Assembly: GCF_005871205.1 (NCBI RefSeq)
Contig: NZ_SWKM01000015.1
Coordinates: forward strand, 372,001 to 436,000
Length of the DNA: 64,000 nt
Origin: Marinobacter alexandrii
Lineage (GTDB): Bacteria > Pseudomonadota > Gammaproteobacteria > Pseudomonadales > Oleiphilaceae
Direction of reading: 5' to 3'
The position numbers and the translations under genes are program-made. Positions 10,263 through 19,196 of the stretch are shown one piece after another; positions within the stretch are counted from its first letter, which is position 1; every line of letters starts with the position of its first letter. The notes beneath the pieces are model-generated. The model was given only the letters and a program-made list of their open reading frames with translations. It was not told where the DNA came from and did no database searches.

Positions 10263-11567
10263 TCAGCGCTGCTGCTGTCCAGCCTGAACGGCCTCTTCGT
10301 ACTTAACCTTCTTCTCTTTAACCTTGGCCTTTTCGAGTACCAGGTCAACGACAGCATCTTCCAGCACAGAAGACTCGATCTGCGACTTCTGCTCCGGGTT
10401 GCTGTTGAAGTGGGCAACAACTTCCTCAGGCTGTTCATACGTAGACGCGATCTCTTGGATCTTTTCATCGACCTTGGCCGGATCCGCCTTCAGGTCATTC
10501 TGTTTGACTACTTCCTGGAACAACAGACCGGTCTTAACGCGACGCTCCGCCTGCTCCTGGAAAATTTCCTTCGGCAGCTGCTGGAAATCTACCTGGCCGC
10601 CGAAACGCTGTACCGCGTCCTGACGCAGGCGATCGATTTCCTGGTCGACCAGTGCAGTCGGCACGTCCAGCTCGGTGCTTTCCAGCAGGCCATCAACAAC
10701 GTCATTCTTGACCTTGTTGGAAACCGCCTGCTTCAGCTCCCGCTCCATGTTCTTCTTCACTTCCTCACGGAACGCGGCTTCGTCTTCAGCCTCGATGCCG
10801 AACTTCTTGAAGAATTCGGCATCCAGCTCTGGCAGCTGCGGCTCTTCAACCTTGTGGATCTTGATCTCGAACTTGGCCGGCTTACCCGCCAGTTCTTCGT
10901 TGTGGTAATCCTCGGGGAAGGTCACTTCAATTTCCATGTCCTCGCCAGCTTTACCACCCTGAACGGCTTTCTCGAAGCCAGGGATCATCTGGCCGGAGCC
11001 CAGAGTCAGCCGGTGACCTTCAGCGGCACCGCCCTCGAATTCTTCACCGTCGATAGTGCCTTTGAAATCAATGGTCAGCACGTCCTTGTTCTTGGACTTG
11101 CGCTTGACTTCTTTCATGGTGGCCTGCTGACGACGCAGGTTATCGATCATGTTGTCGACATCTTTGTCAGCGATGTCAGAAGTCAGCTTTTCGACAGAGA
11201 TTGTGCTCAGGTCGCCCAGCTCGATTTCCGGCAGCACTTCGAAGATGGCAACGAACTCGAGGTCCTTGCCTTCTTCCATGGTCTTCGGCTCAAACTTCGG
11301 CCAGCCCGCAGGGTTAATGTCCTGCTCCTGCAGTGCCTTGACGTACTGGTCGCGCATAACCTCACCAACCACTTCCTGGCGGACGCTGTCACCGAAACGA
11401 CGCTTAACCACCTTCATGGGCACCTTGCCCGGGCGGAAACCATTTAGGCGTACGGTACGCGCAGTTTCCTGCAGGCGCTTCTGAACCGCCTGGTCAATTT
11501 CCTGGGCGGGCACACCAATCGTCATGCGACGTTCGATGTTGGAGGTCGTTTCAACAGACACTTGCAT
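10263..11567 (-). CDS. tig: Trigger factor (ribosome-associated chaperone and prolyl isomerase)
   Basis: 434 residues. Trigger factor binds the ribosome exit tunnel and shields nascent chains. The ribosome-docking loop GFRPGKVP is at about residues 44-51, the FKBP-type isomerase domain at about 150-245 (KGTIDGEEFEGG, TFPEDYHNEELAGK), and the helical chaperone arms follow. The C-terminus is lysine- and glutamate-rich (KAKVKEKKVKYEE). AGGATCTT precedes the ATG. It heads the tig-clpP-clpX group. Confidence 0.97.
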   Translation of the reverse strand: MQVSVETTSNIERRMTIGVPAQEIDQAVQKRLQETARTVRLNGFRPGKVPMKVVKRRFGDSVRQEVVGEVMRDQYVKALQEQDINPAGWPKFEPKTMEEGKDLEFVAIFEVLPEIELGDLSTISVEKLTSDIADKDVDNMIDNLRRQQATMKEVKRKSKNKDVLTIDFKGTIDGEEFEGGAAEGHRLTLGSGQMIPGFEKAVQGGKAGEDMEIEVTFPEDYHNEELAGKPAKFEIKIHKVEEPQLPELDAEFFKKFGIEAEDEAAFREEVKKNMERELKQAVSNKVKNDVVDGLLESTELDVPTALVDQEIDRLRQDAVQRFGGQVDFQQLPKEIFQEQAERRVKTGLLFQEVVKQNDLKADPAKVDEKIQEIASTYEQPEEVVAHFNSNPEQKSQIESSVLEDAVVDLVLEKAKVKEKKVKYEEAVQAGQQQR

Positions 11568-12039
11568 GGAAGATCCTCAAATTACAGGTTCAGTATGTGA
11601 ATGAAATCAAACTCGAAAACCGGTTTTCAGGCTCTTGCTGAAAACAGGCCGAAAATTAAAAGGCGATAGTTTATCACGGTTTGCCCCGGTGAGAGAATCA
11701 CCCATCTCACGCTTGACTAGCCACATGACACGGACAAACGAACTGTCTTTGGCTGAACTATGGGGACAAAAGATGAAAAAGAAAGGGCCCTACGGGAGGA
11801 TATTCATTGACGAACACCTCACAGGGTCTTGAAACATAAAATCAGTGGGCGGGACAGCGTTCGAGTTACCAACATCTCTTGCTCACTCGAAAATAGTGTC
11901 AGCCCTGTTTACACCCACAGCCACTCAAACCGGCAACCGACTCAAATCCCCCTCTCAAATCATAAAGCTGTGACAGTGGCATTATCTATGCTGCTTTTCT
12001 GATCCTGGATAATTCCAAAAACAAGGGAGGGCCTCACTC
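11568..12039 (+). other. 472-base intergenic region between divergent tig and the metallophosphatase gene
   Basis: It must hold the promoters of tig (minus) and of the gene at 12040 (plus). A palindrome AAAACCGGTTTT lies at about 11617-11628. A ribosome site GGGAGGG sits eight bases before ATG 12040. A 65-codon open frame at 11635-11832 has no ribosome site or recognisable sequence. The stretch looks richer in A and T than the flanking genes by eye. I see no RNA gene or repeat in it. Confidence 0.5.
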
Positions 12040-14970
12040 ATGGCGACAGCTGATCACTCCGCTCCCCCCGATTTCAGGCTCATTTCTTTGGCCCCGGTTT
12101 TTAGCCTATGGCTGGCCAAGTTTTTCCTGGCAATTGCTGTAGCCACTCTTTCAGTCAACGCTGCTGCGTCCGAGATACTAGTCTCTTCAATTGCCGACAG
12201 GTCTGCTCCACAGTCGCTGGAAACCCAGAGCCTCAAAGATGCCGCGTATATCTTTGTCGCTGGAGCTGATGATGCCAACCAGGTTCGTTTTTATCTTGAC
12301 GGCAACAGGATTCAGACAGAAAACCGCTTTCCCTGGGATGCTGCGGGGACCGCGCCAAACGGTCTTGCCCAGCCGCTTGATACCCGAAACTTTTCCGATG
12401 GCAGCTACATCCTGAGAGTAGAAATCCAACCGTCAGAAGGTCCGCTAGAAACGGTGGAAGCGGACCTTCAAATTGTTAACCAGTCACCCCCGGAAGAGGG
12501 GTCTGACGCTGCTCAGTTGCATCTGGGCTGGAAAGAAAGCCCAGCCCACTCGTTCAGCATAATGTGGTTCTCCCCGGCATCATCAGAGGCTTCAGTAAAA
12601 TTCAGACTCACAGGCGAGCAGGCTTGGCAAGTCGCGACCGGCGGGCTAAATCATCAAACCGCAGACGGTCATTATCTGAGCGTTGATGTAAACGGCCTGC
12701 TCGCAAACGCCCAATACGAATTTCAGGTATCGCTGGCCCCACAGATCTGGAGCCGATCGTATCGGGCGTCCACCATGCCCGCCTCCGGCCCTCAGAGCTT
12801 CACTGCGGGCTTTGTCGCGGATACTGGCCTGAAAGGAAGGCTAGATGGCCTGGCATCTGGCACTCAAGGCGTTATCGATGAATTACAGGCACTGGATCCC
12901 GACTTCATAATGCTAGGGGGAGACTACGCTTATTTTGACACCGACAAACGCTTCGGCACTCTTGAGCGCTCGATCTCGGCGTGGTTTGACCAAATGGCTC
13001 CGATCGCCCACTCAAAGGTGATGATGCCGGTATACGGCAACCATGAGGTTTTACTTGGCGAAAGTTTTGATGTGTGGTCGCGCTACTTTGCAACCCCCGA
13101 GGGCTGGAACGCACGAAGGATGTACAGTTTTGATATCGGGGATGTGCACTTCGTTGCAATTTACGGCCTGGACGAATTTCAAACACTTCCCCAGGACGCT
13201 CTCGATTGGATTTCCAGTGACTTACAGCAGGCTTCTCTTCAGGGACAGCGCTGGCTAATCCCATTTTTTCATGCAGCACCTTTCTCAGACGGTAGAAACC
13301 ACCCATCCGCCAGCTCACTAAGAGCACAGCTCGGGCCAATCTTCGAGGCCGCAGGTGTGAAAGTGGTACTGACCGCGCACGACCAATCTTACGAACGTAC
13401 CTATCCGCTGACAGATGTGCCAAACAACAATTCGCCCACGTCTGAAAAACGACACTGCTACACCCTGGCTGACGGTGTAAGCTGGCTCAAAGTGGCACCA
13501 GGAGGAAAACTAAGCAATATCTCAAAAGGGTTCTCCCCTTGGGCGTCGCCGACACCCCCCTCCTGGACGGTTGCTCGCAATAACTCCCTCCATCACTTTG
13601 CCTATATTTCTGTAAATTCAGACGGAATATTGGACGTGGACATCCACGGCCTGGAAGCCACCGGTGCCGCTTCACTTCGCATTGACCGGGTCCGCTATAC
13701 AACACAGGCGTGCGAGGAGGAAATCAGCGCACTACCGTCCGAGATGTCTTTTGTCCTGGAGCCAGGAGCATCCGAGCAACGTGGTTTGGCCGTTACATCA
13801 GGACAAGAAGCCACAAACTTCCGAATTACCCAAATTCCAAGCTGGCTGTCTTTGTCAGCAGTGGCGGGAATAACCCCCACAGAATTAACCGTAACTGCCG
13901 ACACCAAAGACCTATCCTATGGGCTTCATCGAGGAGTGCTGGAAGTCGCCAGCGATACTGGTACCGCAACCTGGATCCCAATCGCACTCAGGGTTGGCGC
14001 CTCAGACTATCAATTGCTGGTTTCCAGCAACGCCCAACGGAGTGCCGCCGTTCCACTTGAAGGCGCAGTACTTCAGAACGACAGCTACATTTTTGTCAGC
14101 CCGGAGTCAGATATCACCCGAGTGCGCTTCTATCTTAATGATCCAGAAGCTTTGGGGGCCGTGACCAAAACAGAAAACGTTGCTCCTTTTGATTTGGGCG
14201 GCACAGCCTCAAACGACAATGCCCTACCCTTCAACACCCAGTCATTGGCTGATGGCGCCCACACACTCGGTGCTCGCGTGTCGCTCTCGGGCATGCCAGA
14301 ACTGCTACTGAATTCCAGCTTCCAGGTCGCTAACGACGCCCCAAGACTATCTGCCACACCCAATAGCCTGGCTTTTCGACTAACAACACCCGAGACCGTC
14401 GCAGAGCAAAGCGTCCTAGTCCAAATGACGAATGGGCTTACTCCAGCCTACACGGCTCAGACCAACTCAGCGTGGTTAAGTGTAAGCCCACCTGACGGCA
14501 CCGCACCCGAAACCTTAACCGTGGGCATAAACGCTGCTGGAATTGGGCTGGGATCCTACTCTGGAGAGATAAGCCTGACCGCCGAAACCGGCGAGACGGA
14601 ATCTATCGTTGTTAGTCTCGAATACGCTGAGCCATCATCGTTGTCCCTGAAAGCAAGCACAACGCCCGACCGAAGCTCACCGTTTAACCTAGAAGGATCG
14701 GTACTCTCTGGTGACACATACATTTTTGTGCCAGAAGAATTCGGTGTGACCGAGGTTCAATTCTATCTTGACGACCCCGAGCGTCAAAACTCACCGATAC
14801 AGGTTGAGAAAAGAGCGCCATGGGATATGGCAGGCACACAATCAACAGCGCCACGCAACGCGCATCCCTTCGATTTATCCGGCCTGACCGGCGAACACCA
14901 GGTGACTGCAGTCGTAACAGTGGAGCAAAGCACCCAGGTGCTTCATGCACGCTTCCAAGTGACACCATGA
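12040..14970 (+). CDS. Secreted modular purple-acid-phosphatase-like metallophosphoesterase
   Basis: 976 residues. The N-terminus has a long signal-type hydrophobic stretch (about 13-42, ending near NAAA). Domains: module A1 (about 45-148), a fibronectin/PAP-N-like sandwich (150-245), the metallophosphatase core (255-545), a BACON-like Ig module B1 (563-653), A2 (657-767), B2 (768-862), A3 (867-976). Catalytic signs of the purple acid phosphatase type are ADTG (260-263), GGDYAY (293-298, the GDxxY form), GNHE (333-336), His411 in FFHAAPF and AHDQSYERT (446-454). The position of the second His in the usual GHxH motif is Gln449. The A modules share SS.A.RSAP, YIFV, V.FYLD, APWD and GGTA-type blocks. 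The substrate is unknown. It faces the 3' end of tRNA-Leu and looks less GC-rich than its neighbours by eye, consistent with acquisition. Confidence 0.85.
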   Translation: MATADHSAPPDFRLISLAPVFSLWLAKFFLAIAVATLSVNAAASEILVSSIADRSAPQSLETQSLKDAAYIFVAGADDANQVRFYLDGNRIQTENRFPWDAAGTAPNGLAQPLDTRNFSDGSYILRVEIQPSEGPLETVEADLQIVNQSPPEEGSDAAQLHLGWKESPAHSFSIMWFSPASSEASVKFRLTGEQAWQVATGGLNHQTADGHYLSVDVNGLLANAQYEFQVSLAPQIWSRSYRASTMPASGPQSFTAGFVADTGLKGRLDGLASGTQGVIDELQALDPDFIMLGGDYAYFDTDKRFGTLERSISAWFDQMAPIAHSKVMMPVYGNHEVLLGESFDVWSRYFATPEGWNARRMYSFDIGDVHFVAIYGLDEFQTLPQDALDWISSDLQQASLQGQRWLIPFFHAAPFSDGRNHPSASSLRAQLGPIFEAAGVKVVLTAHDQSYERTYPLTDVPNNNSPTSEKRHCYTLADGVSWLKVAPGGKLSNISKGFSPWASPTPPSWTVARNNSLHHFAYISVNSDGILDVDIHGLEATGAASLRIDRVRYTTQACEEEISALPSEMSFVLEPGASEQRGLAVTSGQEATNFRITQIPSWLSLSAVAGITPTELTVTADTKDLSYGLHRGVLEVASDTGTATWIPIALRVGASDYQLLVSSNAQRSAAVPLEGAVLQNDSYIFVSPESDITRVRFYLNDPEALGAVTKTENVAPFDLGGTASNDNALPFNTQSLADGAHTLGARVSLSGMPELLLNSSFQVANDAPRLSATPNSLAFRLTTPETVAEQSVLVQMTNGLTPAYTAQTNSAWLSVSPPDGTAPETLTVGINAAGIGLGSYSGEISLTAETGETESIVVSLEYAEPSSLSLKASTTPDRSSPFNLEGSVLSGDTYIFVPEEFGVTEVQFYLDDPERQNSPIQVEKRAPWDMAGTQSTAPRNAHPFDLSGLTGEHQVTAVVTVEQSTQVLHARFQVTP

Positions 14971-15086
14971 ATTCAGATACACAACTGAAGCCGAGAAAAA
15001 CCCTTCTCGACTTATTTCATCTGGGCGGCAATCCAACATTCGAGCGTTTCCAACACGCCCTACCAGCCATAAAAAAAGCCTCTTAG
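14967..15086 (+). CDS. Possible 39-residue coupled small protein
   Basis: An ATG at 14967 overlaps the metallophosphatase stop as ATGA, a typical coupling arrangement, and opens a 39-codon frame (MNSDTQLKPRKTLLDLF...) that stops inside the terminator stem at 15074-15106. There is no separate ribosome site and I recognise no family. It may be a remnant of a longer gene or chance. Confidence 0.25.
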   Translation: MNSDTQLKPRKTLLDLFHLGGNPTFERFQHALPAIKKAS

Positions 15087-15106
15087 ATTATCTCTAAGAG
15101 GCTTTT
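15074..15106 (+). terminator. Bidirectional terminator between the metallophosphatase gene and the tRNA operon
   Basis: Perfect 14-bp stem AAAAGCCTCTTAGA / TCTAAGAGGCTTTT with a 5-base loop. A and T runs flank both sides, so it can end plus-strand transcripts from 12040 and minus-strand transcripts leaving tRNA-Leu at 15112. Confidence 0.85.
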
Positions 15107-15111
15107 AAAGT

Positions 15112-15196
15112 TGGTGCGGGTGGAGGGACTTGAACCCCCACTCCTCTCGGAACCAGAACCTAAATCTGGCGCGTCTACCAGTTCCGCCACACCCGC
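15112..15196 (-). tRNA. tRNA-Leu (anticodon UAG)
   Basis: 85 bases with encoded CCA. Acceptor stem GCGGGTG / CACCCGC, anticodon loop TTTAGGT inside CCAGA / TCTGG, a long variable arm as expected for Leu, and T loop GTTCAAGTC. It is the last gene of the tRNA operon and its 3' end faces the accessory gene. Confidence 0.95.
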
Positions 15197-15326
15197 ATAA
15201 CTTTTAAAACTCTGCACGCTCAGTGCTTTCGCAGCTTGCGCGACTCACTTCTCGCTTTTAAGCCCACCCGTGATAGCAGCAGCTGCCAAGGAGACTCTCA
15301 TTAAAGCGGGAAACAAAAAAGAAAAT

Positions 15327-15402
15327 TGGGGTGGACGAAGGGGATCGAACCCTCGACCGCAGGAGTCACAATCCTGAGCTCTACCAACTGAGCTACGCCC
15401 AC
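15327..15402 (-). tRNA. tRNA-His (anticodon GUG)
   Basis: Anticodon loop TTGTGAC, acceptor GTGGGCG / CGTCCAC with one mispair, discriminator C followed by encoded CCA. The base upstream (15403) gives the extra G at position -1 that tRNA-His needs to pair with the discriminator C. Confidence 0.95.
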
Positions 15403-15506
15403 CACAAAAGGACTTACTTTCTAGAAACTTCCAGCGCTAGAGATCAGCGACCAGATAGTCAACTTTGCTGCTTACGGTCGCTCCGGCGCGGACCACCAAG
15501 ATATAA

Positions 15507-15583
15507 TGGCGCGCCCGGCAGGACTCGAACCTGCGACCACCCGCTTAGAAGGCGGGTGCTCTATCCAGCTGAGCTACGGGCGC
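15507..15583 (-). tRNA. tRNA-Arg (anticodon UCU)
   Basis: 77 bases. Acceptor GCGCCCG / CGGGCGC, anticodon loop CTTCTAA in CCCGC / GCGGG, T loop GTTCGAGTC, encoded CCA. Confidence 0.95.
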
Positions 15584-15616
15584 TTAACCGTTCGCCCACC
15601 TGAACATCCAGAAAAG

Positions 15617-15693
15617 TGGTCGGGGTAGAGAGATTCGAACTCCCGACATCCTGCTCCCAAAGCAGGCGCGCTACCAGACTGCGCTATACCCCG
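15617..15693 (-). tRNA. tRNA-Pro (anticodon UGG)
   Basis: 77 bases. Acceptor CGGGGTA / TACCCCG, anticodon loop TTTGGGA in CTGCT / AGCAG, T loop GTTCGAATC, encoded CCA. It is first in the minus-strand operon Pro-Arg-His-Leu, like the conserved argX-hisR-leuT-proM set with a different order. Confidence 0.95.
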
Positions 15694-15733
15694 TCTGAAC
15701 TGAACAACAAGTGCATCAGCAAAGTTGGCGCGC

Positions 15734-15762
15734 ATATTACCGGCGCCAATCGACTCCGTCAA
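15734..15762 (-). promoter_or_regulatory. Sigma-70 promoter of the tRNA operon
   Basis: On the minus strand TTGACG (15762-15757), exactly 17 bases, TAATAT (15739-15734), followed by GCGCGCC. The GC-rich discriminator is typical of stringently controlled stable-RNA promoters. Transcription should begin near 15727, about 34 bases before tRNA-Pro. Confidence 0.75.
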
Positions 15763-15924
15763 CACGGTTTTTAAAATTCGTCAAAATATCATTTTTGGTA
15801 AAGACCTTACGGCGCCTGAAAAGTTCCGAAAACCGCCGCCTACGCCCCGTCAATTGGAGTTCTGCCGGAAGCATGAGACAATGCTCGGCCTTCATTTCTC
15901 AACGCCCAAGCGACAAGACAAAAC

Positions 15925-16782
15925 ATGAGCGCCAAACTGATTAACGGAAAAGAAATCGCCGCCGGTGTCAGGCAGCAGGTTGCCGCCGGTGTAGAAGCTC
16001 GAACACAGCAGGGGCTTCGCGCGCCCGGTCTGGCCGTGGTCCTGGTCGGCGAAGATCCGGCCTCCCACGTCTATGTAGGCAACAAGCGCAAAGCCTGCGA
16101 TCAGGCCGGCATCCTCTCGCTGTCCTACGATCTGCCCGCAGACACCTCCCAGGAAGCCCTCGAAGCACTCATTGATGAGCTGAACGAAAACCCGACGGTG
16201 GATGGCATTCTGGTGCAGCTTCCGCTGCCAGAGCATCTGGATGCCGACCCGATCCTGGTCAAGATCCGCCCGGACAAAGACGTGGACGGCTTTCACCCGT
16301 ACAACATCGGCCGCTTAATGCAGCGCAAACCCTCGCTCAGGCCCTGTACGCCCGCAGGCATCATTACCCTACTGGATAGCATCAACACCCCTTACAAGGG
16401 CCAGCACGCGGTCATAGTAGGCGCCTCCAACATCGTCGGCCGCCCCATGAGCATGGAACTGCTACTGAAAGGCGCCACCACCACTGTTTGTCACCGCTTT
16501 ACCCCAAACCTGGAAAAATTCGTTGGTGAAGCAGACATTCTGATCGCCGCTGCCGGTAAACCCAACCTGATCAACGGGGAATGGGTAAAGCCCGGCGCAA
16601 CGGTCATCGACGTGGGCATCAACCGAATGGACGATGGCAAACTGCGCGGCGACGTCGACTTCAACGCGGCGGCTGAACGTGCGGCCTACATTACCCCAGT
16701 ACCGGGCGGTGTGGGGCCGATGACCATCGCCACCCTGCTCCAGAACACGCTGTATGCAGCCAACGTGCTGCACAAGAACTGA
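15925..16782 (+). CDS. folD: Methylenetetrahydrofolate dehydrogenase / cyclohydrolase FolD
   Basis: 285 residues. A bifunctional cytoplasmic enzyme that interconverts 5,10-methylene-, methenyl- and 10-formyl-tetrahydrofolate with NADP. The catalytic lysine region YVGNKRKAC, the substrate loop VQLPLPEHL, the nucleotide site [11 protein letters not shown] and the C-terminal signature [12 protein letters not shown] are all present. It lies between the tRNA operon and cysS/glnS, as in Pseudomonas, except that glcB is placed between them here. Confidence 0.97.
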   Translation: MSAKLINGKEIAAGVRQQVAAGVEARTQQGLRAPGLAVVLVGEDPASHVYVGNKRKACDQAGILSLSYDLPADTSQEALEALIDELNENPTVDGILVQLPLPEHLDADPILVKIRPDKDVDGFHPYNIGRLMQRKPSLRPCTPAGIITLLDSINTPYKGQHAVIVGASNIVGRPMSMELLLKGATTTVCHRFTPNLEKFVGEADILIAAAGKPNLINGEWVKPGATVIDVGINRMDDGKLRGDVDFNAAAERAAYITPVPGGVGPMTIATLLQNTLYAANVLHKN

Positions 16783-16817
16783 GCACTCAGACGCTTAGAC
16801 CAATGCGCCGCACCACA

Positions 16818-16864
16818 AGCAGCCACAAAAAACCCCGCACCAGGCGGGGTTTTTTGTGGCTGCT
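16818..16864 (+). terminator. Bidirectional terminator between convergent folD and glcB
   Basis: A 21-bp perfect inverted repeat (16818-16838 with 16844-16864, loop ACCAG). The core CCCCGC / GCGGGG is bounded by A6 and T6 runs, so it works in both directions. It ends seven bases from the glcB stop. Confidence 0.9.
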
Positions 16865-16870
16865 CAGTAC

Positions 16871-19051
16871 TTATGCACCGTACTTGGCTTTTGCCTTCAG
16901 ACGGTATGCGTGCAGGAGCGGCTCGGTGTAGCCATTTGGCTGCTCACGACCCTTGAGGATCAGATCCATCGCTGCCTGGAAGGCAACACTGTCGTCAAAG
17001 TTCGGCGCCATGGCGCGATAGGACGCATCACCGGCGTTCTGCTTATCGACGACCGCGGCCATGCGCTTCATGGTCTCGTCGATCTGCGCCTCGGTGCAAA
17101 CACCGTGGTACAGCCAGTTGGTCAGCAGCTGCGAGGATATCCGCAGAGTGGCGCGGTCTTCCATCAGCCCGACGTTATTGATGTCCGGCACTTTGGAGCA
17201 ACCAACACCCTGCTCAACCCAACGCACGACGTAGCCCAGAATACCCTGCGCGTTGTTATCCAGCTCCTGCTGGATCTCCTCGGCAGACAGTGCACCCGGA
17301 TCGGCCATAACCGGCACGGTCAGGATGTCATCGATGTTCGCACGAGCGCGGCTTTCGATGTCTTTCTGAACGTCGCTCACACTGATCTGGTGGTAATGGG
17401 TTGCGTGCAGTGTTGCCGCAGTCGGTGATGGAACCCAGGCGGTGTTCGCGCCGGATTTCGGGTGACCGATCTTGGCTTCGAGCATGCCAGCCATCAAATC
17501 CGGCATGGCCCACATGCCCTTACCAATCTGAGCGACACCACGGAAACCAGTCTCAAGACCGATATCCACGTTCCACTGCTCGTAGGCGTTGATCCAGGCT
17601 GCCTGCTTCATTTCGCCCTTACGAATGAACGGTCCCAGCTCCATGGAAGTGTGCATCTCGTCACCGGTGCGGTCCAGGAAGCCAGTGTTGATGAATACCG
17701 CACGCTCTTTGGCTGCGTGGATACAGGCTTTCAGGTTGACGGTGGTGCGACGCTCTTCGTCCATGATCCCTACCTTCAGGGTGAACTGCGGCAGACCCAG
17801 GGCATCTTCTACCCGACCGAAGAATTCGTTGGTGAACGCAACTTCTTCCGGACCATGCATCTTGGGCTTAACGATGTACATGGAGCCCTTGGTGCTGTTC
17901 TGGAGACTACCGCCACCTTTCAGGTCGTGGATCGCAATCAGCGACGTGATCAGACCATCCATCAGGCCTTCCGGCACTTCCTGGCCATCGCTCAGCAACA
18001 CGGCCGGGTTGGTCATCAGGTGACCAACGTTACGGATGAACATCAGGCTGCGGCCTTTCAGGCTCAACTCGCCACCGGCAGGCGCGGTGTAGGTGCGGTC
18101 AGGATTCATCTTCCGGGTCAGCTGTTTGCCGCCCTTCTCGAAGGTTTCCTGCAGATCGCCCTTCATCAGGCCGAGCCAGTTGCGATAAGCCAGGGCCTTA
18201 TCGTCTGCGTCAACGGCGGCAACGGAATCTTCACAGTCCATGATGGTGGTCAGGGCCGACTCCATCAGCACGTCCTTGACGTGGGCGCCGTCGTCTTTGC
18301 CAATCGGATGAGTGGCATCGATCTGAATTTCGAAGTGCATGCCGTTCTTCACCAGCAGCACACCGGTCGGCGCATCGGCAGCGCCGGTGTAACCAACAAA
18401 GCCAGACTCGTCTTTCAGGCCCGTGGACTCACCGTTCTGCAGTTTGACGACCAGCTTGCCGCCCTCTACAGAGTACTTGGCGGCGTCCTTGTGGCTTCCG
18501 GATGCCAGCGGAGCCGAGCTGTCCAGCAGCTTGCGAGCCCACTCAATAACCTTGGCACCGCGCACCGGGTTGTAGCCAGCACCTTTGTCGGCACCGCCCT
18601 CTTCGGAGATGGCGTCGGTACCGTACAGCGCATCGTACAAGCTCCCCCAACGGGCGTTGGCGGCGTTCAGCGCAAAACGGGCGTTCATGATCGGCACAAC
18701 CAGCTGCGGACCCGCCATGGTGGCGACTTCCGGGTCAACGTTGGAGGTGGAGATCTTGAAATCCGCCGGCTCTTCGACCAGGTAGCCAATGTCCTTCAGG
18801 AAGGATTTGTACTCGGCCATGTCCAGCTCCTGACCTTTATGGTCGCGGTTCCAGCTGTCCATTTTTTCCTGAATCGCATCACGCTTGGCTAGCAACTCGC
18901 GGTTACGCGGGGCCAGTTCGTTCACGATTTTGTCGAAGGCGGCCCAGAATTTATCTGCGTCGACACCGGTTCCCGGGATCGCTTCGTTGTTTACGAAATC
19001 ATACAGATTCTTCGCGACCTGAATGCCGCCGACTTGTACGCGTTCTGTCAT
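16871..19051 (-). CDS. glcB: Malate synthase G
   Basis: 726 residues, the length of the G isoform. It condenses glyoxylate and acetyl-CoA to malate, feeding C2 carbon (acetate, glycolate, products of alkane oxidation) into central metabolism. The start is ATG 19051 with GAGG about 11 bases upstream ([19 protein letters not shown] matches the family); the upstream open frame runs into cysS and is not coding. Typical blocks are visible: [13 protein letters not shown]-like stretch, [39 protein letters not shown]. It lies in inverted orientation between folD and cysS, a place where I do not recall it in Pseudomonas. Confidence 0.96.
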   Translation of the reverse strand: MTERVQVGGIQVAKNLYDFVNNEAIPGTGVDADKFWAAFDKIVNELAPRNRELLAKRDAIQEKMDSWNRDHKGQELDMAEYKSFLKDIGYLVEEPADFKISTSNVDPEVATMAGPQLVVPIMNARFALNAANARWGSLYDALYGTDAISEEGGADKGAGYNPVRGAKVIEWARKLLDSSAPLASGSHKDAAKYSVEGGKLVVKLQNGESTGLKDESGFVGYTGAADAPTGVLLVKNGMHFEIQIDATHPIGKDDGAHVKDVLMESALTTIMDCEDSVAAVDADDKALAYRNWLGLMKGDLQETFEKGGKQLTRKMNPDRTYTAPAGGELSLKGRSLMFIRNVGHLMTNPAVLLSDGQEVPEGLMDGLITSLIAIHDLKGGGSLQNSTKGSMYIVKPKMHGPEEVAFTNEFFGRVEDALGLPQFTLKVGIMDEERRTTVNLKACIHAAKERAVFINTGFLDRTGDEMHTSMELGPFIRKGEMKQAAWINAYEQWNVDIGLETGFRGVAQIGKGMWAMPDLMAGMLEAKIGHPKSGANTAWVPSPTAATLHATHYHQISVSDVQKDIESRARANIDDILTVPVMADPGALSAEEIQQELDNNAQGILGYVVRWVEQGVGCSKVPDINNVGLMEDRATLRISSQLLTNWLYHGVCTEAQIDETMKRMAAVVDKQNAGDASYRAMAPNFDDSVAFQAAMDLILKGREQPNGYTEPLLHAYRLKAKAKYGA

Positions 19052-19196
19052 CGTTGTCTGCCTCAGTGGGTTACGTTTCCCGACTCCCCCTTCGTTGAGG
19101 GGGCATTCTAATTTGAGCGCCGCATTGTACGGGAAAATGCGTATCAGGTCATTCCCACTTCTACAATGCAGCTTTTGTTTTAGCTTACTGAAAAAC

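Noticed and set aside
11635-11832. A 65-codon open frame between tig and the metallophosphatase gene
   Set aside because: No ribosome site, no known sequence, and it sits in the likely promoter region.
17462-18892. A 476-codon open frame opposite glcB, and similar frames opposite lon (6630-8072) and clpX (7987-8778)
   Set aside because: All lie inside well-identified genes and arise from GC-rich third positions.
19086-19105. Hairpin CCCCCT / AGGGGG in the glcB leader
   Set aside because: Short stem in a GC-rich stretch without T run; not enough to call a riboswitch or attenuator.
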